This document shows positions 6,913 to 14,696 of a stretch of 30,558 nt of DNA, one piece after another. The notes beneath the pieces were generated by a model. The model worked only from the letters and a program-made list of their open reading frames with translations. It did not search any database and was not told the origin of the DNA. The DNA is from Thermoleophilaceae bacterium (GTDB taxonomy: Bacteria > Actinomycetota > Thermoleophilia > Solirubrobacterales > Thermoleophilaceae), in contig JACCUC010000142.1 in NCBI GenBank assembly GCA_013812065.1, positions 1 through 30,558 of the forward strand, read 5' to 3'. Made by a program: the position numbers and the translations under genes. Each line of letters starts with the position of its first letter. Position 1 is the stretch's first letter.

Positions 6913-8324
6913 GCGGTCGCGCGCTCCTGGGGCTGCTGTTCAACCCGCGCGGCGGCTCGTCGCACGTCGTCCGCTACCTGGCTCGCTTCCTGCCGCAGGC
7001 CGGGTGGGACGTGGGTCTCGTCGCGGGCTCGCTCGGCGCGGCCGGCGAGCCGACCCACGCCGCGACCTTCTTCGCCGGCACGGACGTCCACGCGGTCGAC
7101 TACACGACCGCTCGCGACGCCGACGACCCGCTCGCCGCCGATCCGCCCTTCCACCCCTCCTACGAGGACCGCCCCGGCGCGCCGGATCGCGTCTTCGCGC
7201 GCGTGGACGACGACGCCTACGAGCGGCTCGTCGCCGCGTGGCAGCGCGAGCTCGAGGCCGCGCGAGCCGGTGAGGCCGACGTCCTCCATCTCCACCACCT
7301 GACTCCGATCAACGAGGCGGCGACGCGCTCCTTTCCAGAGGTGCCGGTCGTCGGCCACCTGCATGGGACCGAGCTGCTCATGCTCGACGCCATCGATCGG
7401 GGGCCGCCCGAGGGGTGGACCTACGCCGCGGCCTGGGCGGAGCGGATGCGCGGCTGGGCGCGGCGCTGCGAGCGGCTGCTGGTCCTCTCGCCGGACGCGG
7501 TGCGCCGCGTCCCCGACCTTCTGGATGTCGAGCCCGAGCGCGTGGTGTGGTCGCCCAACGGCTTCGAGCCGGAGAGCTTCGACCGCCGTCCTCGGCGCGG
7601 GCCGCAGCGGCTCGAGCTCTGGCGGCATTGGCTGGTCGAGGAGCCGCGCGGCTGGGGCCCCGGGGGCGGGGAGGGAAGCGTGGCCTACACCGAGGAGGAT
7701 CTCGCTCCGTTTGCCGGCGGCGATTCGCCCGTGCTGCTCTACGTCGGTCGCTTCACCGCCGTCAAGCGTCTGCCGTTGCTCGTGCGGGCTTACGCGCGGG
7801 CGCGCGAGCGCTTCGAGCGGCCGGCGCCGCTCGTCCTCGTCGGCGGACACCTCGGCGAGTGGGAGGGCGAGCATCCGCTCGAAGCCATCGAGGCGTCCGG
7901 CGCGACCGAGGTCTTCCTCGCCGGCTGGCGGTCCCACGACGAGCTTCCAGACGCCCTCAACGCCGCCGACGTGACCGTGCTCGCCTCCGTCCACGAGCAG
8001 TTCGGGCAGGTGCTCGTCGAGGGCATGGCCTGCGGCCTCCCGGCCATCGCCGTCGACGCGCACGGCCCGGCGACGATCGTCGAGCCCGGCGAGACCGGCT
8101 GGCTCGTTCCCCCCGACGATGAGGACGCGCTCGCCGGCGCGCTGGTCGAGGCGGTGAACGACGACGGCGGTCGCGGCGCCCTGGCCGAGGCCGCGTACGA
8201 GCGCGGCCGGGCTCGCTACGCCTGGCCGGCGCTGGCCGAGGGGGTGGCGCGCGTCTACGAGGAGGTCCGGCGAGGCCGGGAGCCCGCGGGAGGCGCGTTC
8301 GGGGAGCTTTCCGACCCCGGCTGA
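6909..8324 (+). CDS. Glycosyltransferase family 4 protein, no canonical start codon
   Basis: A GT-B-fold retaining glycosyltransferase of about 470 residues. The N-terminal domain starts GLLFNPRGGSSHVVRYLARF, the nucleotide-sugar transferase loop and helix. The C-terminal domain has LLYVGRFTAVKRLPLL, the donor-site motif HEQFGQVLVEGMACGLP (the E-x7-E pair) and PGETGWLVPPDD. The frame is open only back to 6864 and contains no ATG, GTG or TTG before the conserved N-terminus. The plausible start is CTG at 6909, overlapping by CTGA the stop of a five-codon GTG frame (6895-6912) that has a good GGAGG site. A one-base indel in the record is the alternative. Sugar donor and acceptor unknown. It is divergent from the sulfatase. 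Confidence 0.85.
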   Translation: MSGRALLGLLFNPRGGSSHVVRYLARFLPQAGWDVGLVAGSLGAAGEPTHAATFFAGTDVHAVDYTTARDADDPLAADPPFHPSYEDRPGAPDRVFARVDDDAYERLVAAWQRELEAARAGEADVLHLHHLTPINEAATRSFPEVPVVGHLHGTELLMLDAIDRGPPEGWTYAAAWAERMRGWARRCERLLVLSPDAVRRVPDLLDVEPERVVWSPNGFEPESFDRRPRRGPQRLELWRHWLVEEPRGWGPGGGEGSVAYTEEDLAPFAGGDSPVLLYVGRFTAVKRLPLLVRAYARARERFERPAPLVLVGGHLGEWEGEHPLEAIEASGATEVFLAGWRSHDELPDALNAADVTVLASVHEQFGQVLVEGMACGLPAIAVDAHGPATIVEPGETGWLVPPDDEDALAGALVEAVNDDGGRGALAEAAYERGRARYAWPALAEGVARVYEEVRRGREPAGGAFGELSDPG

Positions 8325-8350
8325 GTTCGCCAACCTCGCGATCGGCGTGT

Positions 8351-8378
8351 GCTCGGCTGGCTCGTGGTGTAGCCGAGC
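8351..8378. terminator. 8-bp stem-loop between glycosyltransferase and malate synthase
   Basis: GCTCGGCT (8351-8358) pairs perfectly with AGCCGAGC (8371-8378) around a 12-nt loop, 27 bp after the glycosyltransferase stop and 26 bp before the malate synthase ATG. No T-tract follows. It is a candidate terminator, or an RNA structure in the malate synthase leader. Confidence 0.4.
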
Positions 8379-8403
8379 CCGGAAGGCGGGTAGTGGTGAC
8401 GTC

Positions 8404-10014
8404 ATGACCACGTCCGCGTCCAAGGTCGACGTCCGCGGCGCGACCGAGGGCCGTGCCGCCGAGGTCCTCACCGAGGACGCGCTCGCGTTCCTGGCCGGCC
8501 TGCACCGCGAGTTCGACGCCCGCCGCCGTGACCTCCTGGCTCGTCGGGTCGAGCGCCAGGCGCGCCTGGACGGCGGTGGAACGCTCGACTTCCTGCCGGA
8601 GGGACGCGAGATCCGCGAGGGCGACTGGCAGGTCGGGTCCGCCCCCGACGACATGCAGCGCCGCCGCGTCGAGATCACCGGCCCGACGACGCCCAAGATG
8701 GTGATCAACGCCCTCAACTCCGGAGCCGACGGCTTCATGGCCGACTTCGAGGACTCGCACTCGCCCACGTGGCAGAACATGATCGAGGGCCAGGCCAACC
8801 TGACCGACGCGATCGAGCGCCGGCTCGAGTTCGACGATCCGGAGAAGGGGAAGTACGGCCTCGGCGAGGAGCTCGCCACGATCGTCCCGCGCCCGCGGGG
8901 GTGGCATCTCGACGAGAAGCACCTGGTCATGGACGGGCGGTCGATGTCGGGCTCGCTCGTCGACGCGGGGCTCTACCTCTTCCACAACGCCCGCCGGCTG
9001 CTCGACAAGGGCTCGGGCCCGTACTTCTACGTGCCCAAGCTCGAGGGCCACTTCGAGGCGCGGTTGTGGAACGACGTGTTCCGGTGGGCGGAGGAACAGC
9101 TCGGCCTCGACCGGGGGACGATCAACGTCACCGTCCTGATCGAGACGATCCCCGCCGCCTTCGAGATGGAGGAGATCCTGTACGAGCTGCGCGAGCGCCC
9201 GGCCGCGCTCAACGCGGGCCGCTGGGACTACATCTTCTCGATGATCAAATGCTTTCGCGAGCGGCCGGAATTCATCCTCCCCGACCGCGGCAAGGTGACG
9301 ATGACGGTGCCGTTCATGCGCGCCTATACCGAGCTGCTCGTCGCCACCTGCCACCGCCGCGGCGCGCACGCCATCGGCGGCATGGCGGCCTTCCTCCCCA
9401 GCCGGGACGACGAGGAGGCCAACGAGCAGGCGACCGCCAAGCTGCACGAGGACAAGTCGCGCGAGGCAGGCGACGGCTTCGACGGCACCTGGGTAGCCCA
9501 TCCCGACTTCGTCGCGCCTACGCTCGAGGAGTTCGACTCGGTGCTCGGCGAGCGGCCCAACCAGGTGGATCGCCAGCGCGACGACGTTTCCGTGGACGCG
9601 GCCGACCTGCTCGACGCCGCCTCGGCCGGTGGCCCCGAGGAGATCACCGAGGCCGGCCTGCGCAGCGACGTCAACGTCGGCATCCAGTACATATCGGCGT
9701 GGCTGCGGGGAAACGGAGCCGCCGGCATCTACGGCTTGATGGAGGACGCGGCGACCGCCGAGATCGCCCGCGCGCAGGTGTGGCAGTGGGTGCATCACGA
9801 GTGCACGCTCGAGGACGGCCGCGAGATCACCCAGGAGCTCGTCCAGGAGCTCGAGACCGAGGAGCTCGAGCGCATCCGCAGCGAGATCGGCGACGACGAG
9901 TGGTTCGAGCGAGAGGGGCGCCCGGAGCTGTCGCGGGAGATCTTCGAAGAGGTGGCGCTGGCGGAGGAGTTCGTGGACTTTCTGACGCTGCCGGCGTACG
10001 AGCGGCTCGAATAA
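8404..10014 (+). CDS. aceB: Malate synthase A
   Basis: This enzyme condenses glyoxylate with acetyl-CoA to malate, the second step of the glyoxylate bypass, in the cytoplasm. The 536-residue length is normal for isoform A. The N-terminal part reads RRRVEITGPTTPKMVINALN, then SGADGFMADFEDSHSPTWQN, the conserved TIM-barrel segment. ALNAGRWDYIFSMIK near residues 268-282 is the malate synthase signature. The C-terminal part has SAWLRGNGAAGIYGLMEDAA and the helical WQWVHHECTL. I used the ATG at 8404 rather than a GTG-type upstream extension because the upstream residues are not family-like. Isocitrate lyase is not in this window. It suggests growth on fatty acids or acetate, which would fit the lipid-active genes further right. 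Confidence 0.93.
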   Translation: MTTSASKVDVRGATEGRAAEVLTEDALAFLAGLHREFDARRRDLLARRVERQARLDGGGTLDFLPEGREIREGDWQVGSAPDDMQRRRVEITGPTTPKMVINALNSGADGFMADFEDSHSPTWQNMIEGQANLTDAIERRLEFDDPEKGKYGLGEELATIVPRPRGWHLDEKHLVMDGRSMSGSLVDAGLYLFHNARRLLDKGSGPYFYVPKLEGHFEARLWNDVFRWAEEQLGLDRGTINVTVLIETIPAAFEMEEILYELRERPAALNAGRWDYIFSMIKCFRERPEFILPDRGKVTMTVPFMRAYTELLVATCHRRGAHAIGGMAAFLPSRDDEEANEQATAKLHEDKSREAGDGFDGTWVAHPDFVAPTLEEFDSVLGERPNQVDRQRDDVSVDAADLLDAASAGGPEEITEAGLRSDVNVGIQYISAWLRGNGAAGIYGLMEDAATAEIARAQVWQWVHHECTLEDGREITQELVQELETEELERIRSEIGDDEWFEREGRPELSREIFEEVALAEEFVDFLTLPAYERLE

Positions 10015-10048
10015 GGGCGAGTGGGCCGGCCAGGTGCGACGGGGCCAG

Positions 10049-10267
10049 ATGAACGAAGAGCGGCTCGACGACATCCCCGACAAGGAGGTGACCGGCGACG
10101 CTCCGCGGGAGGACGAGCTCGAGTTGGTGGGCGAGGAGCCCGAGGTCCTCGAAGAGGATACGTCGGACGAGCGAGCGGTCGAAGCTGACATGTCCGGCGG
10201 CGGCGTCGAGCTTCGGTCAGCCGAGGAGATCGAGCTCGAGGAGGAAGAGAGCGGCGTCGCCCAATGA
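10049..10267 (+). CDS. Small highly acidic protein
   Basis: A 72-residue protein with almost half its residues Glu or Asp, for example EDELELVGEEPEVLEEDTSD and a terminal EEIELEEEES. No membrane segment, signal peptide or known domain is visible, and it is probably disordered. The last codons overlap the start of the amidase gene by ATGA, so the two are coupled. The same kind of acidic stretch forms the N-terminal 70-80 residues of the two hydrolases downstream, which suggests that here it has been left as, or split into, a separate polypeptide. I prefer the ATG at 10049; an in-frame GTG at 10034 is possible. Function unknown. Confidence 0.7.
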   Translation: MNEERLDDIPDKEVTGDAPREDELELVGEEPEVLEEDTSDERAVEADMSGGGVELRSAEEIELEEEESGVAQ

Positions 10268-10986
10268 GCGGCGGCCCGATCACCTGGATGGAGGCGGCGC
10301 TTCGAAAGAACGATCTCCGCATCAAGGAGGTCAAGGGCTGGAAGGACCGTGGCCGACCTGGTTCCTTTGCACCCCGAGGAGCGATGTTCCATCACACCGC
10401 CTCCAGTAGCGCAGGCGGAAACGCCCCAGGCCTCGGTGTTTGCGTAGAGGGACGGCCAGGCATCAACGGCCCGCTCTGCAACGTCCTCGTCGCTCGCGAC
10501 GCCACTGCCTACCTCGTCGCGGCCGGCCGGGCGAACCACGCGGGAAAGGGAGGTCCTTGGCAGGGCATCCCACAGGACTCGGGCAACGCCTACCTCATCG
10601 GCGTGGAGGCGGAGAACGACGGGGTGGGGGAACCGTGGAGCTCGGAGTTGCTGCAAGCCTGCGACGTTGTCTTCGCCACGCTCCTGCTCGGCCTGCGGCG
10701 GAAGTCCGACTGGCTCTTGGGCCACAAGGAATGGGCCCCTGACCGCAAGATCGATCCAGCTCGCATAGACATGACCAAGTACCGGGACCGCGTCTCGGCC
10801 GAGATGCGCACGCTCGCCGGCGGCTTTTCGCCGCCTTCCGGAGAGGAGTACCACGCGGTTGAGCGGGGTGACACTTTGTGGTCGATCGGGCAGCGGTACC
10901 GAGTGTCCGTCGACGAGCTGAAGCGCCTGAACGGACTCGAGACCGACATCATCCGTGGTGGGGATCGGCTGAAGATAAGACCCTGA
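10264..10986 (+). CDS. N-acetylmuramoyl-L-alanine amidase with C-terminal LysM
   Basis: A 240-residue peptidoglycan hydrolase that would cut the bond between muramic acid and L-alanine. Residues 1-185 are an Amidase_2/PGRP domain: MFHHTASS (zinc ligand His43 or His44), NHAGKGGPWQG at 91-101, IGVEAENDG with Glu115, and GHKEWAPDRKIDP with His154 and Asp164 as further zinc ligands. Residues about 196-239 are one LysM domain, YHAVERGDTLWSIGQRY to GGDRLKIRP, which binds GlcNAc chains. There is no signal peptide, as in phage endolysins and cargo-type hydrolases. It overlaps the acidic gene upstream (ATGA). A 6-bp stem (10988-10993 with 11008-11013) sits directly after the stop. Confidence 0.9.
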   Translation: MSGGPITWMEAALRKNDLRIKEVKGWKDRGRPGSFAPRGAMFHHTASSSAGGNAPGLGVCVEGRPGINGPLCNVLVARDATAYLVAAGRANHAGKGGPWQGIPQDSGNAYLIGVEAENDGVGEPWSSELLQACDVVFATLLLGLRRKSDWLLGHKEWAPDRKIDPARIDMTKYRDRVSAEMRTLAGGFSPPSGEEYHAVERGDTLWSIGQRYRVSVDELKRLNGLETDIIRGGDRLKIRP

Positions 10987-10987
10987 G

Positions 10988-11013
10988 GCGGGCCGGATAG
11001 CCGACGCGCCCGC
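10988..11013 (+). terminator. Weak hairpin after the amidase gene
   Basis: GCGGGC (10988-10993) pairs with GCCCGC (11008-11013), two bases after the amidase stop codon. The stem is six bp with a 14-nt loop and no T-tract. Possible transcript end or processing signal. Confidence 0.25.
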
Positions 11014-11119
11014 TGTCGAGTGCGCGGCCGAGATCTTCAGTAGCATCGGCCGTGACGCGGCGCATTTGCATGGGCGCCGGGGCGAGAAATGGGTCACACA
11101 CGACTCAGAGGGGCGATCG

Positions 11120-11950
11120 ATGGAAGCCCGGGACCGCGAGCTCGTTGACGAGGTCGTCGCTGGGGATGTCTCCGAAGAGGAGGCACTGGAGTGGGCTCGG
11201 ATCGAGGGCGATGCCTGCGAGGAAGTCTCTGAGGAGGGACGTGTTCCCGTCGAGGAGGCCGAGGACTTCTCGAGCCTCGACCAGGACGAGATCAGCGCGC
11301 TCGACGAGCCCGGCGCCGAGGACGAACGCCGGTCCGCCCGGACGGAAGAGACACGCGCGCTCACCCCCGCTCGGTTCCTGCAACCGGGCGGCGACTGGGG
11401 CGGCTCCGAGGCGCCCGTTCGGCGCGCGATTCGCATCGCGCTGCGTAACGGGCTCACCGTGACCTCGACCAAGCGGAGCATCCTCAGCCAGGGGTCCGAA
11501 CACCATGTGACTCAGAGGACATCGTTCGCCGCCGACCTGTCGAACGGCTCGAGCCCCACTCCGCAGATGGACAGAACGGCCCGCCAGATCGCTGGGCTGC
11601 TCGGGTTCCCGAGTTGGCGTGGGGGCGTGCTGACGACGTCCCGGGGTGCGGCGCGCGCCCAGCTGCTGTGGAGGACGACGCAGGGTGGCAACCACTTCAA
11701 CCACGTTCACTTCGGTGTGCGCATCTCCGGCAGGGTGGCCACGGGAATGCCGAGGCTGACTCGGCCCAGGATGCAGGGGAAGGAGATTCGCTTGATCCAG
11801 GGCCGACTCGTCGAGCATGGCTTCGGTCCGCTCGACGTCGACGGCATCTTCGGCCCCGACACAGAGGCTGCCGTCCGCCGGTTCCAGGAGGCTCGAGACC
11901 TCGACGTCGATGGCATCGTCGGCTCCCGGACGCGCGGCGCGCTCGGCTGA
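11120..11950 (+). CDS. Metallopeptidase-like protein with PG-binding domain
   Basis: A 276-residue protein in three parts. Residues 1-80 are acidic and probably disordered (for example EARDRELVDEVVAGDVSEEE). Residues about 90-205 hold a His/Asp/His pattern like zinc peptidases of the M15 / LAS type: SEHHVTQRTSFAADLSNG with His128, His129 and Asp139, later NHFNHVHFGV. Residues about 215-275 are a PG_binding_1 repeat, IRLIQGRLVEHGFGPLDVDG followed by IFGPDTEAAVRRFQEARDL. It would cut peptide bonds of the cell wall. The His-to-Asp spacing is longer than in VanY, so the peptidase call is tentative, but the PG-binding call is firm. The ATG at 11120 has GAGGGG about 7 nt upstream. No signal peptide. 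Confidence 0.8.
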   Translation: MEARDRELVDEVVAGDVSEEEALEWARIEGDACEEVSEEGRVPVEEAEDFSSLDQDEISALDEPGAEDERRSARTEETRALTPARFLQPGGDWGGSEAPVRRAIRIALRNGLTVTSTKRSILSQGSEHHVTQRTSFAADLSNGSSPTPQMDRTARQIAGLLGFPSWRGGVLTTSRGAARAQLLWRTTQGGNHFNHVHFGVRISGRVATGMPRLTRPRMQGKEIRLIQGRLVEHGFGPLDVDGIFGPDTEAAVRRFQEARDLDVDGIVGSRTRGALG

Positions 11951-11980
11951 TCCGGGTAGCGACGCGCGAAGGAGGAACCA

Positions 11981-12949
11981 GTGACTTCTCGACCGTCCAA
12001 TCGAGACTCTGGGGAAGAGTTGGCGCTCGACCTCGACACGCCGACCCGGTTCGAGGAGGGCGAGGCCACTCTGGTCGAAGAGGAGGTCCGGGACCTTGTG
12101 CGCGAGGCGGGCGAGCCCCCGCTCGAGGAAGGAGGCCCGGCTGGCGACCCGGGGGCGATCCCGGAGCTGACGGGTGTCGCGAGCGAGGACGACGAGCGCA
12201 CCGCTGCCGGCGAGCGGCGGGCGATGCGCCTGAGCAAGGCAGGCGTGGCGTTCATCGCTCGCTTCGAGGGATTCAGGAGCGACCTCTACAACGACGCGGC
12301 TGGTCACTGTACGATCGGCTACGGCCACCTCGTACACCACGGAAGGTGCAACGGCAGCGAACCCGCCGAGTTCAAGTCAGGCATCGGCAGGGAGCGGGCT
12401 CTCGAGTTGCTCCACCAGCGTGCGGGCCAGTTCGGCGCTGCGGTCAACGGCCTCGGCGTGGCGCTCAATCAACATCAGTTCGACGCCCTGGTCAGCTTCA
12501 CTTTCAACCTTGGCCCGGGATGGCTCGGCGGCTCGGGGCTCCAGAGAGCGCTCGCGGCGGGCGATTACGACGCCGTTCCACGCGAGCTGAGCCGGTGGGT
12601 CTTCGCGGGCGGCCGGAAGCTCCAAGGCCTCGTGAAAAGACGCCGGGCGGAGGGTGAGTTGTTCGCCCGCGGGAAGTCCGTGGAGGTGTCGGGCGGCGGC
12701 GAGCCAGGTGAGGAGGCTCCGCCGTGGCCCGGTCGCCTTCTTGCGCACCCGCCGCCCTTGAGCGGCGAAGATGTGCGCCAATGGCAGTCGCAGATGGCAA
12801 AGCGCGGTTGGCGACTCGCCGTCGACGGTGCCTACGGCGCGCGCAGCGAGGAGGTCTGCCGCTCGTTCCAGCAAGAGAGGGGACTGGCAGTTGATGGGAA
12901 GGTAGGATCCGACACCTGGCAAGCCGCGTGGGCCGCCCCTGTCACCTAG
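11981..12949 (+). CDS. GH24 lysozyme (T4 type) with PG-binding domain
   Basis: A 322-residue muramidase. Residues 1-83 are acidic and low-complexity. Residues about 84-230 are a phage-type GH24 lysozyme: FIARFEGFRSDLYNDAAG then CTIGYGHL. The catalytic residues Glu96, Asp105 and Thr111 have the same spacing as Glu11, Asp20 and Thr26 in T4 lysozyme. QHQFDALVSFTFNLGPG and LQRALAAGDYDAVPREL follow, as in the family. A C-terminal PG_binding_1 domain (about 260-320) contains QWQSQMAKRGWRLAVDGAYG. The GTG start at 11981 has a strong AAGGAGG site six nt upstream. No signal peptide. It is 30 bp after the metallopeptidase gene, so the two are probably one transcript. Confidence 0.92.
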   Translation: MTSRPSNRDSGEELALDLDTPTRFEEGEATLVEEEVRDLVREAGEPPLEEGGPAGDPGAIPELTGVASEDDERTAAGERRAMRLSKAGVAFIARFEGFRSDLYNDAAGHCTIGYGHLVHHGRCNGSEPAEFKSGIGRERALELLHQRAGQFGAAVNGLGVALNQHQFDALVSFTFNLGPGWLGGSGLQRALAAGDYDAVPRELSRWVFAGGRKLQGLVKRRRAEGELFARGKSVEVSGGGEPGEEAPPWPGRLLAHPPPLSGEDVRQWQSQMAKRGWRLAVDGAYGARSEEVCRSFQQERGLAVDGKVGSDTWQAAWAAPVT

Positions 12950-12956
12950 GCGCTTT

Positions 12957-13233
12957 TCACGCGGGTCTCACCCCTCCAGCCCGTAGGCACATCGCGCCTC
13001 GGATCACGGCGCGCAGCTCCGGCGGAACCTCGCTCTCCGAGGCGATCACCCGATGCTCCTCACCGTCCCGGACCAACTTGAGGTCGTATTGGAAGCGGTC
13101 CGCCCCGCCACCGCGGAGGGGTGAACGCTCGCGAGGCTCTTGAGATCGACCCGTCCGACGCCGCCCTTGCGAGCGATGTTCTCGAGGACCGCCGGCGTCA
13201 GCAGGCGTGGAGCGGATCGCGGCAGCGGTGCAT
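12957..13233 (-). pseudogene. Frame-disrupted emfourin-like (metalloprotease inhibitor) gene
   Basis: On the minus strand the last about 50 codons read GGGADRFQYDLKLVRDGEEH and then RVIASESEVPPELRAVI. This is the conserved C-terminal half of emfourin, the protealysin-inhibitor family common in actinobacteria. The residues before it lie in another frame (LTPAVLENIARKGGVGRVDL). The two join if one G is added to the GGGG run near 13104. A ribosome site (GAGGAG) and ATG at 13231-13233 start a third frame that stops after 11 codons. So the gene is broken by frameshifts or carries assembly indels. The usual partner, an M4 protealysin, is not in this window. The 200 bp beyond 13240 contain no gene. 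Confidence 0.5.
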
Positions 13234-13392
13234 GCTCATCTCCTCTAGTGGAGGGGTGTCGGCCGGCGACTATACGGCGTTTCGGTCGAGCGCGCGAGCC
13301 TCTCTGGCGGCGATCCGGCGATTCGTCGGATCCGCTGGATGAGTCGAGACGAGACGCCCTTACAGGCCTAAACTAAGGGGCTGTCCAAGAAC

Positions 13393-13404
13393 CCGCTTCG
13401 GCGG
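13393..13404 (-). terminator. Small GNRA-like hairpin downstream of the patatin gene
   Basis: Read on the minus strand, a CCGC stem, CGAA loop and GCGG stem lie about 50 bp after the patatin-like gene stop and are followed by TTCTT. The stem is only four bp, so this is a weak terminator candidate. Confidence 0.2.
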
Positions 13405-13450
13405 TCGGCTTCATGTTGACCCTCCGCCGGTTCGATCGCGCGAGGAGAGC

Positions 13451-14680
13451 TCACTCGCCCGCCTCACGTATCCCGCGATCGCGCCCGAGCGGCCCAACGT
13501 CCCACAGACCCTCGTCGTGTCGCTCCTTCACCCACTGTTCGCCGTCCCTGCGCCCCTGCTCGAGTAGTGCGCCCGCGAACTCCGGCGCGAAGAAGAGGTA
13601 GCTGAGGAGCTCGCCATGAACAGGGTCGGCGTCGCCGCCGAGGATGCGGCCGAGGAGGGCGAGCTGAGGTGAGCGACGCACGTCGAGCAGGCCGTCGTAA
13701 TGCTCCTCGAAGCACCTGCGCCCGATCTCTCCGATCGTGTCCCGCTGCGGCGGGGCGACGAAGATGTAGGGCAGGCGGCGGCGCCCGCGCGTCCGCCGTC
13801 CGACCTCGTCGTTGAAGGTCGTCAGCGTCTGCACATCCTCGACGAGCGGGTCGGCCAGCAGTGCCTGGACGATCTGGGCGGCCCCGTCGAGCGTGTCAGG
13901 CCGTTTCGGGCCGGCGATCCGGTCACCGCCGGGTGCGATCGAGTTGAGGCCGATAGCGATCACCCGCTTTGCGCCGAACCAGAGCGCGGGCTTGATCGGC
14001 GTGTTGAGCCGCGTGCCCCCGTCGAAGTACCAACCGCTTCCGGGGTCGTGCGTGACCTCGACGGCCGGGAACGCCGTGGGGATCGCCGACGACGCGCGCA
14101 CGTGCTCGTCGGTCAGGGACGTAGCGACGTAGTCGATGCCGCGCTTGTCATCGCGCTTGTACTTCGGTTCCCCACCGCAGTGGAAGACCACGCTCCGCCC
14201 GCTCAGGGCCGACGTGGCGACGACAGCTGCGCCGACGAGCTCCCCGCACGCGACGTTCTGCTCGATCTGCTCGAAGTCGATTCTCTCCTTCACGGTGTCC
14301 TCGAGTGGCGAGGGGTCGAGCAGGCCGGGCACGTCCATCCCCGGTAGTCCGGCGAACCCGAGGAACCCGCGGAGCAGCCGCTCGAGGTCGACGAGCGAGG
14401 GCGAGGCGAGCACGTCGCTCCAGCTGAGTCCGTCCCAGATCGCCCTGCCCCCCGCGAGCGCTTCCTGGGGTCCTTTCTGCAGAGCGCTGGCGAGAAAGGT
14501 GGCGTTGAGCGCCCCCACGCTCGTGCCGACGAGCAGGTTGGGCTGCTCGTCCTCTGGGAGCGCCGGGAGCAGCTCCGACAGCACGCCGATCTCATAGGCA
14601 CCGCGGGCCCCGCCCCCGGCGAGCACGAGCGCGATCGACTCTCGGTCCGGTTGTGCGCTCGAGTCGGGCACGCGGCCCAT
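13451..14680 (-). CDS. Patatin-like phospholipase
   Basis: A 409-residue cytosolic lipid acyl hydrolase. The oxyanion loop AGGGARGAYEIGVL is at 21-34, the nucleophile elbow GTSVG at 52-56 gives Ser54, and the dyad aspartate is Asp220 in WYFDGGTRLN. These complete the Ser-Asp dyad of the patatin family. The conserved ASSAIPTAFPAVEV precedes the Asp. The C-terminal part (residues about 270-400) has no family motif I know and may be a lid or partner-binding region. I chose the ATG at 14678-14680, because the open frame upstream runs into the phosphoesterase gene and the patatin fold starts ten residues later. The stop of the phosphoesterase is 17 bp upstream, so they likely share a transcript. 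It could free fatty acids for the oxidative enzymes to the right (inference). Confidence 0.9.
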   Translation of the reverse strand: MGRVPDSSAQPDRESIALVLAGGGARGAYEIGVLSELLPALPEDEQPNLLVGTSVGALNATFLASALQKGPQEALAGGRAIWDGLSWSDVLASPSLVDLERLLRGFLGFAGLPGMDVPGLLDPSPLEDTVKERIDFEQIEQNVACGELVGAAVVATSALSGRSVVFHCGGEPKYKRDDKRGIDYVATSLTDEHVRASSAIPTAFPAVEVTHDPGSGWYFDGGTRLNTPIKPALWFGAKRVIAIGLNSIAPGGDRIAGPKRPDTLDGAAQIVQALLADPLVEDVQTLTTFNDEVGRRTRGRRRLPYIFVAPPQRDTIGEIGRRCFEEHYDGLLDVRRSPQLALLGRILGGDADPVHGELLSYLFFAPEFAGALLEQGRRDGEQWVKERHDEGLWDVGPLGRDRGIREAGE

Positions 14681-14696
14681 GCTACGCGGTCCGAGA

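Noticed and set aside
5178..8930. A 1250-residue minus-strand open frame covering sulfatase plus antisense of the glycosyltransferase and malate synthase
   Set aside because: Only the first 507 residues from ATG 6701 match a family; the rest is antisense to genes with clear motifs, an effect of GC-rich codon bias.
7957..11481. A 1174-residue minus-strand open frame opposite malate synthase and the hydrolase cassette
   Set aside because: Low-complexity translation without motifs; the plus strand has strongly supported genes there.
10049..12949. Prophage remnant
   Set aside because: No integrase, terminase, portal, capsid, tail, holin or attachment repeats are visible; kept only as a possible origin of the lysozyme.
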